64,000 bases of DNA from Sulfuriferula nivalis (GTDB lineage: Bacteria > Pseudomonadota > Gammaproteobacteria > Burkholderiales > Sulfuriferulaceae), in assembly GCF_009937995.1 (NCBI RefSeq), contig NZ_AP021881.1, positions 2,976,001 through 3,040,000 on the forward strand, in the 5' to 3' direction. Made by a program: the position numbers and the translations under genes. Shown here piece after piece: positions 18,606 to 28,700 of the stretch. Positions within the stretch are counted from its first letter, which is position 1. The number at the start of each line of letters is the position of its first letter. The notes below the pieces were generated by a model, which did not search any database, was not told the origin of the DNA, and worked only from the letters and a program-made list of their open reading frames with translations.

Positions 18606-19976
18606 ATGAAGCTTTCCGCATCTCTACTAGAAAAATATAACCAGCCCGGACCACGTTATACGTCGTATCCGACCGCACCCTATTTTGCAGAATCATTTGG
18701 TGCCACAGACTGGTCAGTAGAATTGCAACAAACCCAAGGCAGCGGGCGGGATTTGTCACTATACGTCCATATTCCCTTCTGCGACACGCTCTGTTACTAC
18801 TGTGGTTGCAACATGGTTGCAACTCGGAATTACACCAAAGCAACCGAATATCTGGTTTATTTATTCCAGGAAATTACTCGCATCGCCGAGATAACCGCGC
18901 CTGATCGCAAAGTCCGTCAGATACACTGGGGCGGCGGCACACCTACTTATTTACATCCTGATGATATCAGCCGCTTAATAGCGCATATTCGTGCACACTT
19001 CAACATTGCAGAAGGTGCCGAAATCGGTTGCGAAATTGACCCGCGCGAACTCACCCATGAGCATGTACAAGCCTTGGCAGATAGCGGATTCAATCGTGTC
19101 AGTCTGGGCGTGCAAGACCTTAACCTCACCGTACAACAAGCCGTCAATCGCATACAGTCTGTCGAACTGATACATGAAGTTTATGGCTGGATGCGTGATG
19201 CAGGCATCCCCAGTATCAACATGGATTTAATGGTGGGTTTGCCGCATCAGACTGTGGCCAGTTTTGACGATACATTAACTCAGATTATTGCCATGTCACC
19301 CGACAGGCTGGCCGTCTTTAATTATGCCCACGTACCATGGCTAAAAAAGCACCAGACCCTGATACAGGAATCCGACTTGCCAGATTTGCCTACGCGCATT
19401 GCGCTGCAGCAATTGTTACTGGATAGACTAGGACTCGCAGGTTATGTTTATATCGGCATGGATCACTACGCAAAACCCGATGACGAGTTGGTAAAAGCCC
19501 AGCAACAGCAAACTTTGTATCGCAACTTCCAGGGCTATACTACCCATAAAGACTGCGACATTTATGCATTTGGTGTTTCCGCCATTAGCCAGACAGATGA
19601 AGTTTATGTGCAAAATGCCAAAAATCTGGCCGAATACCAACAGCGCATAGCCCAGGGTGGCTTAGCCACTGAGCGTGGCATACGCATCAGCTATGAAGAC
19701 AGATTACGGCGCGATGCGATTACCAAACTGATGTGTGATTTGACGCTGGATAAATCGCAGTTTGAGCAGCAATGGAACATCACCTTTGATGTGCACTTTG
19801 CCGATGCACTGGCAACACTTGCTGACATGCAAACAGATGGCCTCATCACTCTCACACCCAACACCTTACAAGTGACAGAAAGCGGCCGCTTATTTTTGCG
19901 CAACATCGCCATGTGTTTTGATGCGTATCTATCACAACCCGACAAGCTTACACCGCGCTATTCGCGCACACTTTAA
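18606..19976 (+). CDS. hemN: Oxygen-independent coproporphyrinogen III oxidase
   Basis: A radical-SAM enzyme that decarboxylates coproporphyrinogen III to protoporphyrinogen IX without oxygen, in heme synthesis. At 456 residues it matches E. coli HemN. The cluster motif CxxxCxxC is C59, C63 and C66, followed by a fourth cysteine at 68 in the family's usual C-x-C arrangement. Its presence suits growth at low oxygen, as does the cbb3 oxidase later in the window. I saw no clear FNR half-sites in the 72 bases upstream. Confidence 0.97.
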   Translation: MKLSASLLEKYNQPGPRYTSYPTAPYFAESFGATDWSVELQQTQGSGRDLSLYVHIPFCDTLCYYCGCNMVATRNYTKATEYLVYLFQEITRIAEITAPDRKVRQIHWGGGTPTYLHPDDISRLIAHIRAHFNIAEGAEIGCEIDPRELTHEHVQALADSGFNRVSLGVQDLNLTVQQAVNRIQSVELIHEVYGWMRDAGIPSINMDLMVGLPHQTVASFDDTLTQIIAMSPDRLAVFNYAHVPWLKKHQTLIQESDLPDLPTRIALQQLLLDRLGLAGYVYIGMDHYAKPDDELVKAQQQQTLYRNFQGYTTHKDCDIYAFGVSAISQTDEVYVQNAKNLAEYQQRIAQGGLATERGIRISYEDRLRRDAITKLMCDLTLDKSQFEQQWNITFDVHFADALATLADMQTDGLITLTPNTLQVTESGRLFLRNIAMCFDAYLSQPDKLTPRYSRTL

Positions 19977-19997
19977 GATCAGCCTGCATAGAACATA

Positions 19998-20023
19998 AGT
20001 ATGTGCAAATATTTGCACATACT
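19998..20023. promoter_or_regulatory. 26-bp perfect palindrome upstream of cheA
   Basis: AGTATGTGCAAAT joins directly to ATTTGCACATACT, giving a 26-bp uninterrupted palindrome. It lies 21 bases after hemN and about 102 bases before the cheA start. No T-run follows, and a stem without a loop is a poor terminator, so a dimeric repressor or activator site is more likely. A TATACT hexamer at 20064-20069 could be a -10 element about 40 bp downstream. The binding protein is unknown. Confidence 0.55.
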
Positions 20024-20125
20024 GCACTACAAAAAAATGCACCAAAGCCGCTAAATATAAGGCTATACTAGCTTTTCAAAGCAGCGTAGGAAAGCTGTGT
20101 TAAGGAACGCCAGAAGGGGGAAATA

Positions 20126-22159
20126 ATGACAGTAGACATGAGTCAATTCTATGAAGTATTTTTTGATGAAGCAGCAGAGCTGTTAGCAGAAAAAGAACGC
20201 TTATTACTCAACATAGACGTATCCGCACCGGACACAGAAGACCTCAACGCAGTATTTCGCACGGCGCACTCGATCAAAGGTGGCGCATCGACATTCGGTT
20301 TTACCGACATGACAGAAATGACTCACGTGCTGGAATCCTTGCTTGATCGTATCCGCAAAAACGAAATCACCCTGACTGCCGAACACGTAGACGCGTTTCT
20401 GGCGGCTAAAGACGTACTTACCATGCTCATAGAAGGCCACCGCCACGGCGCGGCTATTGATCATGACCAGGTCAAAACTGTCAGCGACCGCCTCAACCGC
20501 CTGTCCGAGCTCGGCAATGCCGTTGCCAGTGCGCCGGCTGTGGCTGCACCGGTTGCAGCGCCTGTTGTTGATCTGACATTAGAGCTACCACTGGCCGAAG
20601 GCATGCACCGATACCACGTCAACCTGCCCGCCACCTCGCAGCGCGACATCGACACCCTCACCACCGAGCTTGCGCTCATGGGTGAAGTCACACACGCCAC
20701 ACTCGGTGATGGTGGCAGCCAGTTCACCCTCGTCACCGAAAACAGTGCCGACGACATCTTCGCCGTCTGTTCATTCGTGGTCGACATCGACACCCTCAAA
20801 ATCACCGAAGCCAGCGCAGCTCCTGCAGCCGCAGCGGTTGTTGACGAAACACCCGCTAGCGCAGATGGTGATGATGAAATCAAAGTTGAAATCGAGCCCA
20901 TGATAGAAGCTGCAACGCCCGTTGCTGCTCACGCAGCAGACGCTGCACCTATCCCTCAGCGTCGAGAGTCAGACAAAGCTGCCACCAACAGCAATGCCGA
21001 ATCCAGCTCCATCCGTGTCAGCATAGAAAAAGTCGACCAGCTCATCAACCTCGTTGGCGAACTCGTTATCACCCAGGCCATGATAGACCAGCGCATCGCT
21101 GTACTTGACCCCATGGTTTATGAGAACCTGCTCAACAGCGTTAACCAGCTTGCCCGCAACACCCGTGATCTGCAGGAATCCGTCATGTCCATCCGCATGA
21201 TGCCGATGGACTACGTCTTCTCCCGCTTCCCGCGCATGGTGCGTGACCTGGCTGCCAAGCTGGGTAAGAAGATAGACTTCATCACTCAGGGCGCAGCTAC
21301 CGAACTCGACAAAGGCCTCATAGAACGCATCGTCGACCCGCTCAACCACCTCGTACGTAACAGTGTCGATCATGGTATTGAAACCCCGGAAGTGCGTCGT
21401 GAAGCAGGCAAATCGGAAACCGGTAAACTGACTCTGGCTGCATCGCATCAAGGCGGCAACATCGTCATCGAAGTTCGTGATGACGGCGCAGGGCTGAACC
21501 GTGAACGTATCCTGAAAAAAGCAGAACAACAAGGCATTCCCGTTTCTGACAACATGCCTGACGACGAAGTCTGGCAACTCATCTTCGCCCCGGGCTTCTC
21601 CACCGCCGAAGTGGTTACCGACGTCTCCGGACGCGGAGTGGGCATGGACGTTGTCAAACGCAACATCGCCGCCATGGGCGGCACAGTAGACATCCGTTCT
21701 ACGCGTGGCAATGGCTCCACCATGCGCATCTCCCTGCCACTCACCCTCGCCATTCTTGACGGCATGTCCGTCAAGGTTGGTGAAGAAGTCTACATCGTGC
21801 CACTGGCCTACGTCATTGAATCCTTGCAGCCTGAAACAGTGGCATTGAAAGAAGTTGCAGGACAGGGACGACTGATCAAGGTACGTGAAGAATACCTGCC
21901 ACTGATCTACCTGCACGAACAGTTCTCCATTGATACCCATTGCAACTCACCAGAAGACGGCATCGTCGTCATCCTGCTAGTTGACGGCAAGAAGGCTGCG
22001 CTGCTGGTAGACGGTCTGGTCGGGCAACAGCAAGTCGTGGTTAAGAATCTGGAATCCAACTTCCGCAAAGTGCCTGGTATTTCAGGTGCCACCATCTTGG
22101 GCGACGGTGGCGTATCGTTGATTTTGGATGTGGGCGCATTAATGCGTTCATTAGGTTAA
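20126..22159 (+). CDS. cheA: Chemotaxis histidine kinase CheA
   Basis: A 677-residue kinase. Order: Hpt with phospho-acceptor H48 ([10 protein letters not shown]), an Ala/Pro-rich linker and intermediate region (~130-290), dimerization helices, HATPase with [18 protein letters not shown] and GRGVGMDVV, then a CheW-like C-terminal domain. It autophosphorylates and passes phosphate to CheY, with receptors setting the rate. The ATG follows a strong GAAGGGGG. cheW starts 11 bases after the stop, so they form one unit. No cheR or cheB gene accompanies it, so adaptation must come from elsewhere or by another route. Confidence 0.97.
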   Translation: MTVDMSQFYEVFFDEAAELLAEKERLLLNIDVSAPDTEDLNAVFRTAHSIKGGASTFGFTDMTEMTHVLESLLDRIRKNEITLTAEHVDAFLAAKDVLTMLIEGHRHGAAIDHDQVKTVSDRLNRLSELGNAVASAPAVAAPVAAPVVDLTLELPLAEGMHRYHVNLPATSQRDIDTLTTELALMGEVTHATLGDGGSQFTLVTENSADDIFAVCSFVVDIDTLKITEASAAPAAAAVVDETPASADGDDEIKVEIEPMIEAATPVAAHAADAAPIPQRRESDKAATNSNAESSSIRVSIEKVDQLINLVGELVITQAMIDQRIAVLDPMVYENLLNSVNQLARNTRDLQESVMSIRMMPMDYVFSRFPRMVRDLAAKLGKKIDFITQGAATELDKGLIERIVDPLNHLVRNSVDHGIETPEVRREAGKSETGKLTLAASHQGGNIVIEVRDDGAGLNRERILKKAEQQGIPVSDNMPDDEVWQLIFAPGFSTAEVVTDVSGRGVGMDVVKRNIAAMGGTVDIRSTRGNGSTMRISLPLTLAILDGMSVKVGEEVYIVPLAYVIESLQPETVALKEVAGQGRLIKVREEYLPLIYLHEQFSIDTHCNSPEDGIVVILLVDGKKAALLVDGLVGQQQVVVKNLESNFRKVPGISGATILGDGGVSLILDVGALMRSLG

Positions 22160-22170
22160 GGGAAGACAGC

Positions 22171-22650
22171 ATGCAAGAAAACACACTGGAAATAGACAAG
22201 ACAGCCGTTGTGACACAGGAATTCCTCGCTTTTACCCTGGGTGATGAAGAATATGGCATCGACATCCTCAAGGTACAAGAACTGCGTGGCTATGAACCGC
22301 CAACTCGTATTGCCAATGTACCCAACTTTATCAAGGGCGTAATTAACCTGCGTGGCTTAATCATTCCTATTGTGGATATGCGCCTGAAGTTTGGGTTAGG
22401 TGATGCCAGCTATGAAGACACTACGGTGGTGGTGATACTCAACTTCCATGGTCGTATTGTAGGGATGGTGGTTGATAGCGTATCTGACGTTACTACCTTG
22501 GCACCGGATCAGATTCGCCCCGCACCGGCCATGACCAGTTCTCTGGATGAAGAGTATCTGATTGGTCTGGGGGCGTTGGATGAACGTATGCTCATCCTCA
22601 TTGATATCGAAAAACTGATGGCCAGCGATGAAATGGGACTGGTGGATTGA
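22171..22650 (+). CDS. cheW: Chemotaxis coupling protein CheW
   Basis: A 159-residue scaffold linking receptors and CheA at the membrane. It is the usual CheW length, with [19 protein letters not shown] near 25-43, an N[13 protein letters not shown] turn typical of the family (~49-62) and an [10 protein letters not shown]-terminal strand. It sits between cheA (11-base gap) and the first receptor (75-base gap). No unusual features. Confidence 0.97.
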   Translation: MQENTLEIDKTAVVTQEFLAFTLGDEEYGIDILKVQELRGYEPPTRIANVPNFIKGVINLRGLIIPIVDMRLKFGLGDASYEDTTVVVILNFHGRIVGMVVDSVSDVTTLAPDQIRPAPAMTSSLDEEYLIGLGALDERMLILIDIEKLMASDEMGLVD

Positions 22651-22725
22651 TCGCACTTACCTTCTGATTTAATTGCAAAAAAATTACATACCAACTAAAT
22701 CCACATAAAGTACGAGGGACACAAA

Positions 22726-24732
22726 ATGCTACAGAGCCTGAAAATTAAAAACCTGTTAATAGCCGCTATCATGCTACTTTCTGCCATATTAATCATAATT
22801 GGTGGCTTTGGTTTATATAACCAGTCCACCACCAATGATGCGCTAAAAAGTGTCTATGAAGATAGGACTGTATGTATTGGGCAACTCGATCTGGTGATCA
22901 GAGGATTAGCAAACACTCGCCTTGCCACTACTACTGCGTTATTAGAACCTACCGAGGCTAACATACAAAAACAATTGGCTAATATCGATGAGAAGGACGC
23001 CATGGTTGAAAAGGAATGGGCTGCATACACGTCGACCTATCTAACACCCGACGAACAAAAACTGGCTGACCAATTTACCATCGACCGAAAAAAATACCTT
23101 GAGGAGGGATTGCACCCTTTAGTGGCTGCCCTAAAAGACCCACATAAATTAGGTGACGCCATCAAAATCAATGGTGATATGCCCAACCTGTTTGAACCTT
23201 TACGGAAAGATGTTAATGCCTTAATTCAAATACAACTGGATGTGGCCAAAGCCCTGTATACCTCATCACAGCACAGCTACACCATGAGCAAATATTTTGC
23301 CATTAGCAGCATTGTATTAGGGGTACTCATGGCGGTGGGCTTTGGCATGTTTTTGATTCGTGCTATTTCAGTTCCGTTGGAAGAAGCAATACGCATCGCC
23401 AGTAGCGTAGCCAACGGCGACCTGTCACAAAAAGTTGAGATCAATTCGAGCAATGAGTTTGGTCAATTATTGCAAGCACTAAAGAAGATGACCACAAATC
23501 TGGTAGATATCGTCAGCGAAGTTCGCGTCGGCACGGAATCTATCGCCTCAGCCTCAGCACAAATCGCCGCAGGTAACCTGGACTTATCGAACCGCACAGA
23601 AGCGCAGGCAGGCTCACTGGAAGAAACCGCATCAGCGATGGAAGAACTGACCAGCACCGTCAAGCAAAACGCAGACAATGCACGCCAGGCCAACCAGTTA
23701 GCAGAAACCGCATCCCAAGTGGCCAGTAAGGGTGGTGCAGTGGTATCTGATGTGGTTAACACCATGAGCGAAATTAATGACTCAGCCCGCAAGATTGCTG
23801 ACATCATCGGCGTCATTGATGGCATCGCCTTCCAGACCAACATTCTCGCACTGAATGCTGCAGTTGAAGCAGCGCGTGCAGGTGAACAAGGTCGTGGCTT
23901 TGCCGTGGTTGCAACTGAAGTTCGTAGTCTTGCCCAACGCAGTGCTGCAGCAGCAAAAGAAATCAAAGCGCTGATAGATGACTCAGTAGATAAAGTTGAA
24001 CAAGGTAACAAACAAGCCGCCCAGGCCGGCAGCACCATGAACGAAGTCGTCAACAGCGTTCAGCGCGTCACCGACATCATGAGTGAGATCAGTGCCGCCA
24101 GCCGTGAGCAGAGCCAAGGCATAGAAGAAGTCAATCAAGCGATTACGCAGATGGATGAAACTACTCAGCAAAATGCTGCATTGGTAGAACAGGCAGCAGC
24201 GGCAGCTAAATCCTTGCAGGATCAGGCCGCTAATCTTGAGGGATTGGTAAATCAGTTTCAACTAAGCAACACCTCATCACATAGTCGCTTGGGTTCATCT
24301 CCTAAAAATATTACCCCACGCCCAGGTCAGCTACAACATCGTCACGGGCACCCACAACTGTCCGCAGCATCAACGCCATTCGATATTAATACCGCAATTG
24401 CCGCACACGGAGAATGGAAAAACAAACTGCGTACCGCCATCCTGCAAAAAACCGAAGTAGATGCTGCCACCTTATCAGCTGACAATTGCTGTGGCTTAGG
24501 CAAATGGTTATATGGCGAAGGCAAATCACAATTTGGTCGCTTACCTGAATTTGATAAGGTAGTATCAGCACACGCGCAATTCCACAAAGAAGCCGGAAAA
24601 GTCGCTTATATGATTAATGCTGAAGATTATGCAAAAGCAACCAAGGCACTGGATTCTGGTACTGCTTATGCAAAAGCATCCAATAATGTATCAACAGCAA
24701 TCATGGCACTGCGCCGTTCGGCTGGTATTTAA
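22726..24732 (+). CDS. Methyl-accepting chemotaxis protein with CZB zinc domain
   Basis: A 668-residue receptor. Order: transmembrane helix (~10-30), four-helix-bundle ligand domain (~35-185), second helix (~190-210), HAMP, and a signalling tip with the conserved [20 protein letters not shown] stretch near 370. A C-terminal CZB domain (~550-665) contains the C-G-L-G-K-W-L-Y-G cysteine motif with flanking histidines, a site that binds zinc and is used to sense zinc or oxidants such as hypochlorite. It lacks a CheR-tether pentapeptide. It is the third gene of the che cluster. Confidence 0.93.
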   Translation: MLQSLKIKNLLIAAIMLLSAILIIIGGFGLYNQSTTNDALKSVYEDRTVCIGQLDLVIRGLANTRLATTTALLEPTEANIQKQLANIDEKDAMVEKEWAAYTSTYLTPDEQKLADQFTIDRKKYLEEGLHPLVAALKDPHKLGDAIKINGDMPNLFEPLRKDVNALIQIQLDVAKALYTSSQHSYTMSKYFAISSIVLGVLMAVGFGMFLIRAISVPLEEAIRIASSVANGDLSQKVEINSSNEFGQLLQALKKMTTNLVDIVSEVRVGTESIASASAQIAAGNLDLSNRTEAQAGSLEETASAMEELTSTVKQNADNARQANQLAETASQVASKGGAVVSDVVNTMSEINDSARKIADIIGVIDGIAFQTNILALNAAVEAARAGEQGRGFAVVATEVRSLAQRSAAAAKEIKALIDDSVDKVEQGNKQAAQAGSTMNEVVNSVQRVTDIMSEISAASREQSQGIEEVNQAITQMDETTQQNAALVEQAAAAAKSLQDQAANLEGLVNQFQLSNTSSHSRLGSSPKNITPRPGQLQHRHGHPQLSAASTPFDINTAIAAHGEWKNKLRTAILQKTEVDAATLSADNCCGLGKWLYGEGKSQFGRLPEFDKVVSAHAQFHKEAGKVAYMINAEDYAKATKALDSGTAYAKASNNVSTAIMALRRSAGI

Positions 24733-24759
24733 AGCGAGATTTAACGCAAGGTGAACACA

Positions 24760-25722
24760 ATGAAATCAGTCCAGCAAGAAATAGATGAGCGCACGAACCT
24801 GACGGGTAGCAACAAATTTGAGTTATTGCTATTTCAATTAGGTAAAGACGCAATCAGCGGTCGTTCCGAATTATTTGGCATTAACGTTTTTAAGATACGC
24901 GAGATCGTAGCCATGCCTGCGATTACGGCAGTAGCTGGTGCACCGCAGCATATGCTGGGGATAATCAACTTGCGTGGTCAAGTCATAACCGTCTATGACC
25001 TGCCCGCCATCGTTAATCGCGTCCCTGAAACCGGCTTGAATATCATGCTTGTCACCGAGTTCGCGCGTACTACACAAGCCTTTGCAGTCGAATCGGTTGA
25101 AGACATTGCGCGTCTGGACTGGGGTCAGGTTTTATCTGCTGAAGCCAACTGTGCAGATGGCATGGTCACCAGTATTGCCCGACTGGATGGTGATGTAGAT
25201 AACTCACGACTGGTACAAGTGCTGGACGTAGAAACCATATTACGCAGACTCACCGGTGATGATGAAGATGCGGTTAATCCTGCGACCATAGGGCCACAAA
25301 TCCAGCTTAAACCAGGCAAGATACTGCTGGCTGCGGACGACTCTGTAGTTGCGCGCTCTATGATAGAGCAGGGCTTGGCTGCGATGGGCATCCCTTTCGT
25401 GATGACCAAATCAGGTAAAGAAGCCTGGGATATGCTAGCTGCGATTGCCAAACAGGCGGAAGCTGAAGGGCATACGGTACAGGACAAAGTTGCGCTGGTG
25501 CTGACTGACTTGGAAATGCCGGAAATGGATGGCTTCACCCTGACCCGTAACATTAAACAAGACAAACGCTTCCGTAATATTCCTGTCGTGATTCATTCAT
25601 CACTAACAGGCACTGCCAACGAAGACCATGTCAAGAATGTTGGGGCAGATGGTTATGTTGCCAAGTTCGTGGCAGAAGAGCTCGCTGCAACCATACGCGA
25701 AATACTGGCTAAATATAACTAA
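24760..25722 (+). CDS. cheV: Chemotaxis protein CheV
   Basis: A CheW-like domain (residues ~15-175) fused to a receiver domain (~185-320). It works as a coupling protein whose phosphorylation by CheA may act in adaptation, which is notable because cheR and cheB are absent here. The receiver has DD at its start, the phospho-Asp in LTDLEMPEMDG, and AKF replacing the usual KPF lysine region. I set the start at the ATG at 24760, preceded by AAGGTG, rather than the GTG at 24751. It has about 320 residues. Confidence 0.94.
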   Translation: MKSVQQEIDERTNLTGSNKFELLLFQLGKDAISGRSELFGINVFKIREIVAMPAITAVAGAPQHMLGIINLRGQVITVYDLPAIVNRVPETGLNIMLVTEFARTTQAFAVESVEDIARLDWGQVLSAEANCADGMVTSIARLDGDVDNSRLVQVLDVETILRRLTGDDEDAVNPATIGPQIQLKPGKILLAADDSVVARSMIEQGLAAMGIPFVMTKSGKEAWDMLAAIAKQAEAEGHTVQDKVALVLTDLEMPEMDGFTLTRNIKQDKRFRNIPVVIHSSLTGTANEDHVKNVGADGYVAKFVAEELAATIREILAKYN

Positions 25723-25776
25723 TGCCACTGAATTTTCTTAACAATTAAAATCAAGTAAGGGACTAAGGAAATTACT

Positions 25777-27459
25777 ATGCTAAACAATCTAACCATAAAA
25801 AATAAACTTATAGCTACAGTTGGCTACTTAGCCGTGTCAATGCTAATTATGGGGTACATGGGAGTCCATTTCCTGGGAGTGGCCAATGAATCCACTAAAG
25901 ACATTTATGCAGACAAAGTCAATAAAATAGCAGCATTGGATAAAACCATACGGTTGATGAACAGAAATCAATCATTAATTGCGCAAACCATTATTGGAAA
26001 AATATCTACTTTTCCAGATGACAACGCAACCACCCAACGTCGGATTACAGAGATATCAGATACCATAGCTGCGGTATCTACACTGCAAGACGATTTGTTA
26101 GCTCGCACATGGTCGACCTCCGAACAATCCACGCTAGAAGAACTCAAAGCAGCGCGTAAAAAGTATGGCTCCGAAGGTGTTGGGCCTGCCCTTGCGGCAC
26201 TCAAAGTCGCTGATTACCAGCAAGCAATGGAGATTTTACAAGGCCCATTGCATGATAACTTTATCAAGCTAGCAGAATCATTCGATACATTGTCACAGTC
26301 ACAACTTGCCGCGACAAAGCTAACTTATGAGCAAGGGCAATCTCGCTTTCACATGGTGCAAATATTTACCGCATTGCTCATGCTGGGAGGACTCATTATC
26401 TCCAGCCTGCTTGCCTGGTGGTTAATCCATTCCATAACACGCCCTTTAGGCCTTGCAGTTACTGCCGCTGAGCGTATAGCTGCTGGAGACTTAAGCCAGG
26501 ACATCCCGGTAACATCCAATGATGAACTTGGCGAATTAATGCAAGCTATGCAAACTATGCAGTCCGGTTTAAATGAAATCGTCACCCATGTGCGACAAGG
26601 AACGGAAACTATTGCGTCAGCTGCCCAGGAAATTGCTGTTGGCAACACTGATTTATCTAATCGTACTGAATCACAAGCCCATTCACTTACTATGACCGCT
26701 ACTGAAACAGCGCAAATGGCCAAAATGGTAGAAGAGACCACCGAACACGCGCATCACGCACAAAAAGTGGCTGCAACGACACGTGACATGTGTGAATCTG
26801 GTGGTGAAACCATGGCTAAAGTGGTCAGCACCATGAGTGAGATCAGCTCTAGTTCACGGAAGATAGTTGATATTATTAGTGTGATTGAAGGCATCGCTTT
26901 TCAAACCAATATCCTCGCATTGAATGCTGCCGTCGAAGCAGCTCGTGCGGGTGAACAGGGGCGTGGTTTCGCTGTAGTAGCGGGTGAAGTTCGCAGCCTT
27001 GCACAACGTAGTGCCGCAGCTGCTAAAGAGATCAAAACATTGATTACTGAATCAGTACATAAAGTCAAAGACGGCACACAGTTAGTTGAAGAAGCTGGCG
27101 ACAATATGGATGAAATCTTGACAGTGGTAGGCATGTTTACCGATCTGTTGGATTCGATTTATGAAGCGTCTACACAGCAAAATTCAGGCATCAGCACCAT
27201 CAATCGTTCAGTTTCAGAAATGGATGAAACCACGCAACAGAATGCAGCATTGGTCGAACAAGCTGCTGCCGCAGCACAAAGCCTGCAAGATCAGGCTCAA
27301 GCGCTGGAGCAAACCGTAGGTGAATTCAAACTTGCGGCGTATTCCGGATCACAAGCACCAGCAAAGAAAATTCAGCGTCAAGCACCAGCTGAATCGACCG
27401 AGCATCAGCAACAACACGATGAAATCGAAAGTGTTGGAGAAGAGTGGCAGGAATTTTAA
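25777..27459 (+). CDS. Methyl-accepting chemotaxis protein with C-terminal tether motif
   Basis: A 560-residue receptor with a helix at ~10-30, a four-helix-bundle periplasmic domain, a second helix at ~190-215, HAMP and the cytoplasmic signalling bundle. Its tip shares the same [20 protein letters not shown] stretch as the receptor upstream. The protein ends ...EEWQEF: EWQEF fits the x-aromatic-x-x-aromatic tether that binds CheR and CheB (NWETF in E. coli). A linker of about 45 residues rich in Gln, Ala and Pro precedes it. This suggests that a CheR exists outside the window. The ligand is unknown. Confidence 0.94.
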   Translation: MLNNLTIKNKLIATVGYLAVSMLIMGYMGVHFLGVANESTKDIYADKVNKIAALDKTIRLMNRNQSLIAQTIIGKISTFPDDNATTQRRITEISDTIAAVSTLQDDLLARTWSTSEQSTLEELKAARKKYGSEGVGPALAALKVADYQQAMEILQGPLHDNFIKLAESFDTLSQSQLAATKLTYEQGQSRFHMVQIFTALLMLGGLIISSLLAWWLIHSITRPLGLAVTAAERIAAGDLSQDIPVTSNDELGELMQAMQTMQSGLNEIVTHVRQGTETIASAAQEIAVGNTDLSNRTESQAHSLTMTATETAQMAKMVEETTEHAHHAQKVAATTRDMCESGGETMAKVVSTMSEISSSSRKIVDIISVIEGIAFQTNILALNAAVEAARAGEQGRGFAVVAGEVRSLAQRSAAAAKEIKTLITESVHKVKDGTQLVEEAGDNMDEILTVVGMFTDLLDSIYEASTQQNSGISTINRSVSEMDETTQQNAALVEQAAAAAQSLQDQAQALEQTVGEFKLAAYSGSQAPAKKIQRQAPAESTEHQQQHDEIESVGEEWQEF

Positions 27460-27485
27460 TAAATGTATGGCTTAGTTGGTTTGTA

Positions 27486-27531
27486 TCATCAAGTTTTAGT
27501 GTGTGCATGTTACATTACTAAAACTTGATGA
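27486..27531. promoter_or_regulatory. Long hairpin just upstream of cheY
   Basis: Arms TCATCAAGTTTTAGT (27486-27500) and ACTAAAACTTGATGA (27517-27531) pair perfectly over 15 bp around a 16-base loop. The stem ends 19 bases before the cheY ATG. Without a following T-run it is not an obvious terminator. It may be a dimer-binding site, or an mRNA stem setting cheY-cheZ expression or protecting the processed end. It sits in the 91-base gap between the second receptor and cheY. Confidence 0.5.
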
Positions 27532-27550
27532 AGTGTAAGGGATATGAAGA

Positions 27551-27940
27551 ATGGCAGATAAAAACCTCAAATTTTTAGTCGTGGATGATTTTTCCACGAT
27601 GCGTCGCATCGTGCGTAATTTATTGAAGGAGTTAGGCTACGCCAACGTTGAAGAAGCTGAAGATGGTGCACAAGGTTTGCAAATGCTTAAAAGTGCAAAG
27701 TTTGATTTCGTAGTGTCGGACTGGAATATGCCTAACATGGATGGCTTGCAGATGCTGCAAGCAATTCGTGCCGACCCTGCTTTATCCAGTCTGCCTGTCC
27801 TAATGGTGACGGCTGAAGCCAAAAAAGAAAATATTATTGCCGCGGCTCAAGCGGGTGCAAATGGCTATGTGGTCAAGCCGTTTACTGCTGCTACGCTAGA
27901 CGAAAAACTGAGCAAAATTTTTGAAAAATTAGGCATGTAA
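27551..27940 (+). CDS. cheY: Chemotaxis response regulator CheY
   Basis: A 129-residue single-domain receiver. Key residues: D12/D13 metal pair, phospho-acceptor D57 in [11 protein letters not shown]87 in MVTAEA and K109 in VVKPF, which match E. coli CheY. When phosphorylated it binds the flagellar switch. It sits next to cheZ, whose product dephosphorylates it. A long hairpin lies between the upstream receptor and this gene. No flagellar genes are in the window, so the target motor is not shown here. Confidence 0.97.
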   Translation: MADKNLKFLVVDDFSTMRRIVRNLLKELGYANVEEAEDGAQGLQMLKSAKFDFVVSDWNMPNMDGLQMLQAIRADPALSSLPVLMVTAEAKKENIIAAAQAGANGYVVKPFTAATLDEKLSKIFEKLGM

Positions 27941-27954
27941 ATTGAGGGGGAAAT

Positions 27955-28596
27955 ATGGAAAATAATCATAATAACGAGGCGACACCATCAGATCATGACG
28001 AATTATTATCTAAAGTAGGGCAGCTCACACGGACATTACATGACAATCTACGTGCTTTAGGTTTTGACAAATCGATACAAAATGCAGCACAAGAAATTCC
28101 TGATGTACGCGAGCGTCTTAACTATGTAGCCAAAATGACGGAGCAGGCAGCGCAACGTGTTCTCAATGCAACCGACACAGCGTTGCCGTTACAAGACAAC
28201 ATTGCAAGTACAGCCAGCGATATGGCAAGTAACTGGCGCAATTTGATTGCACAACCATTCGATGCAAGTGCGTATCAAGCCATTAGTGAAACCACTGCCC
28301 TCTCCTTTGAGAATATGGCAACTGATGCAAACGCCAGCAAACAGCAACTAATGGACATCATGATGGCTCAGGATTTTCAGGATTTAACCGGCCAAGTTAT
28401 CCGTAAAGTCATGGAATTAGCTCACCACGTTGAAACTCAGCTAGTACAACTACTCGTTGACCACGCCCCGGAAGAAATCCGCCGTGAAGTCAATTCCGGC
28501 TTACTAAATGGCCCAGTAATTAATCCTGAAACATCTGGCGAGATAGTCGAAAGCCAAATGCAAGTGGATGACTTGCTGGATAGTTTGGGCTTCTAA
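27955..28596 (+). CDS. cheZ: CheY-P phosphatase CheZ
   Basis: A 213-residue helical phosphatase. The catalytic region reads AQDFQDLTGQVIR with D143 and Q147, the same numbering as E. coli. The C-terminal ...DDLLDSLGF helix is the CheY-binding tail. GAGGGGG precedes the ATG. It is 14 bases behind cheY. CheZ removes phosphate from CheY to end the signal; it is mostly a beta- and gammaproteobacterial gene, in line with the proposed origin. Confidence 0.96.
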   Translation: MENNHNNEATPSDHDELLSKVGQLTRTLHDNLRALGFDKSIQNAAQEIPDVRERLNYVAKMTEQAAQRVLNATDTALPLQDNIASTASDMASNWRNLIAQPFDASAYQAISETTALSFENMATDANASKQQLMDIMMAQDFQDLTGQVIRKVMELAHHVETQLVQLLVDHAPEEIRREVNSGLLNGPVINPETSGEIVESQMQVDDLLDSLGF

Positions 28597-28635
28597 AGTA
28601 CGACTTGGCATTAACAACATAATTGAAAAACCGAT

Positions 28636-28666
28636 CTGGATTCCCGATTCACACAGGGGAATCCAG
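28636..28666. terminator. Inverted repeat between cheZ and the pilin gene, possible terminator
   Basis: CTGGATTCCC (28636-28645) and GGGAATCCAG (28657-28666) pair perfectly with an 11-base loop. Read on the minus strand, five Ts follow after a few bases, so it could end the pilin transcript or act between the converging units. The arms resemble the GGATTCCC/GGGAATCC words of repeats common in related genomes, so a degenerate repeat is an alternative. Confidence 0.45.
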
Positions 28667-28700
28667 CATTCAAAAAACTGTTTAACACCACTAACAGATA

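Noticed and set aside
20969-21940. 323-residue frame on the minus strand inside cheA
   Set aside because: It is fully antisense to well-conserved cheA domains, rich in His, Asp and Phe as expected from codon shadows, and has no ribosome site.
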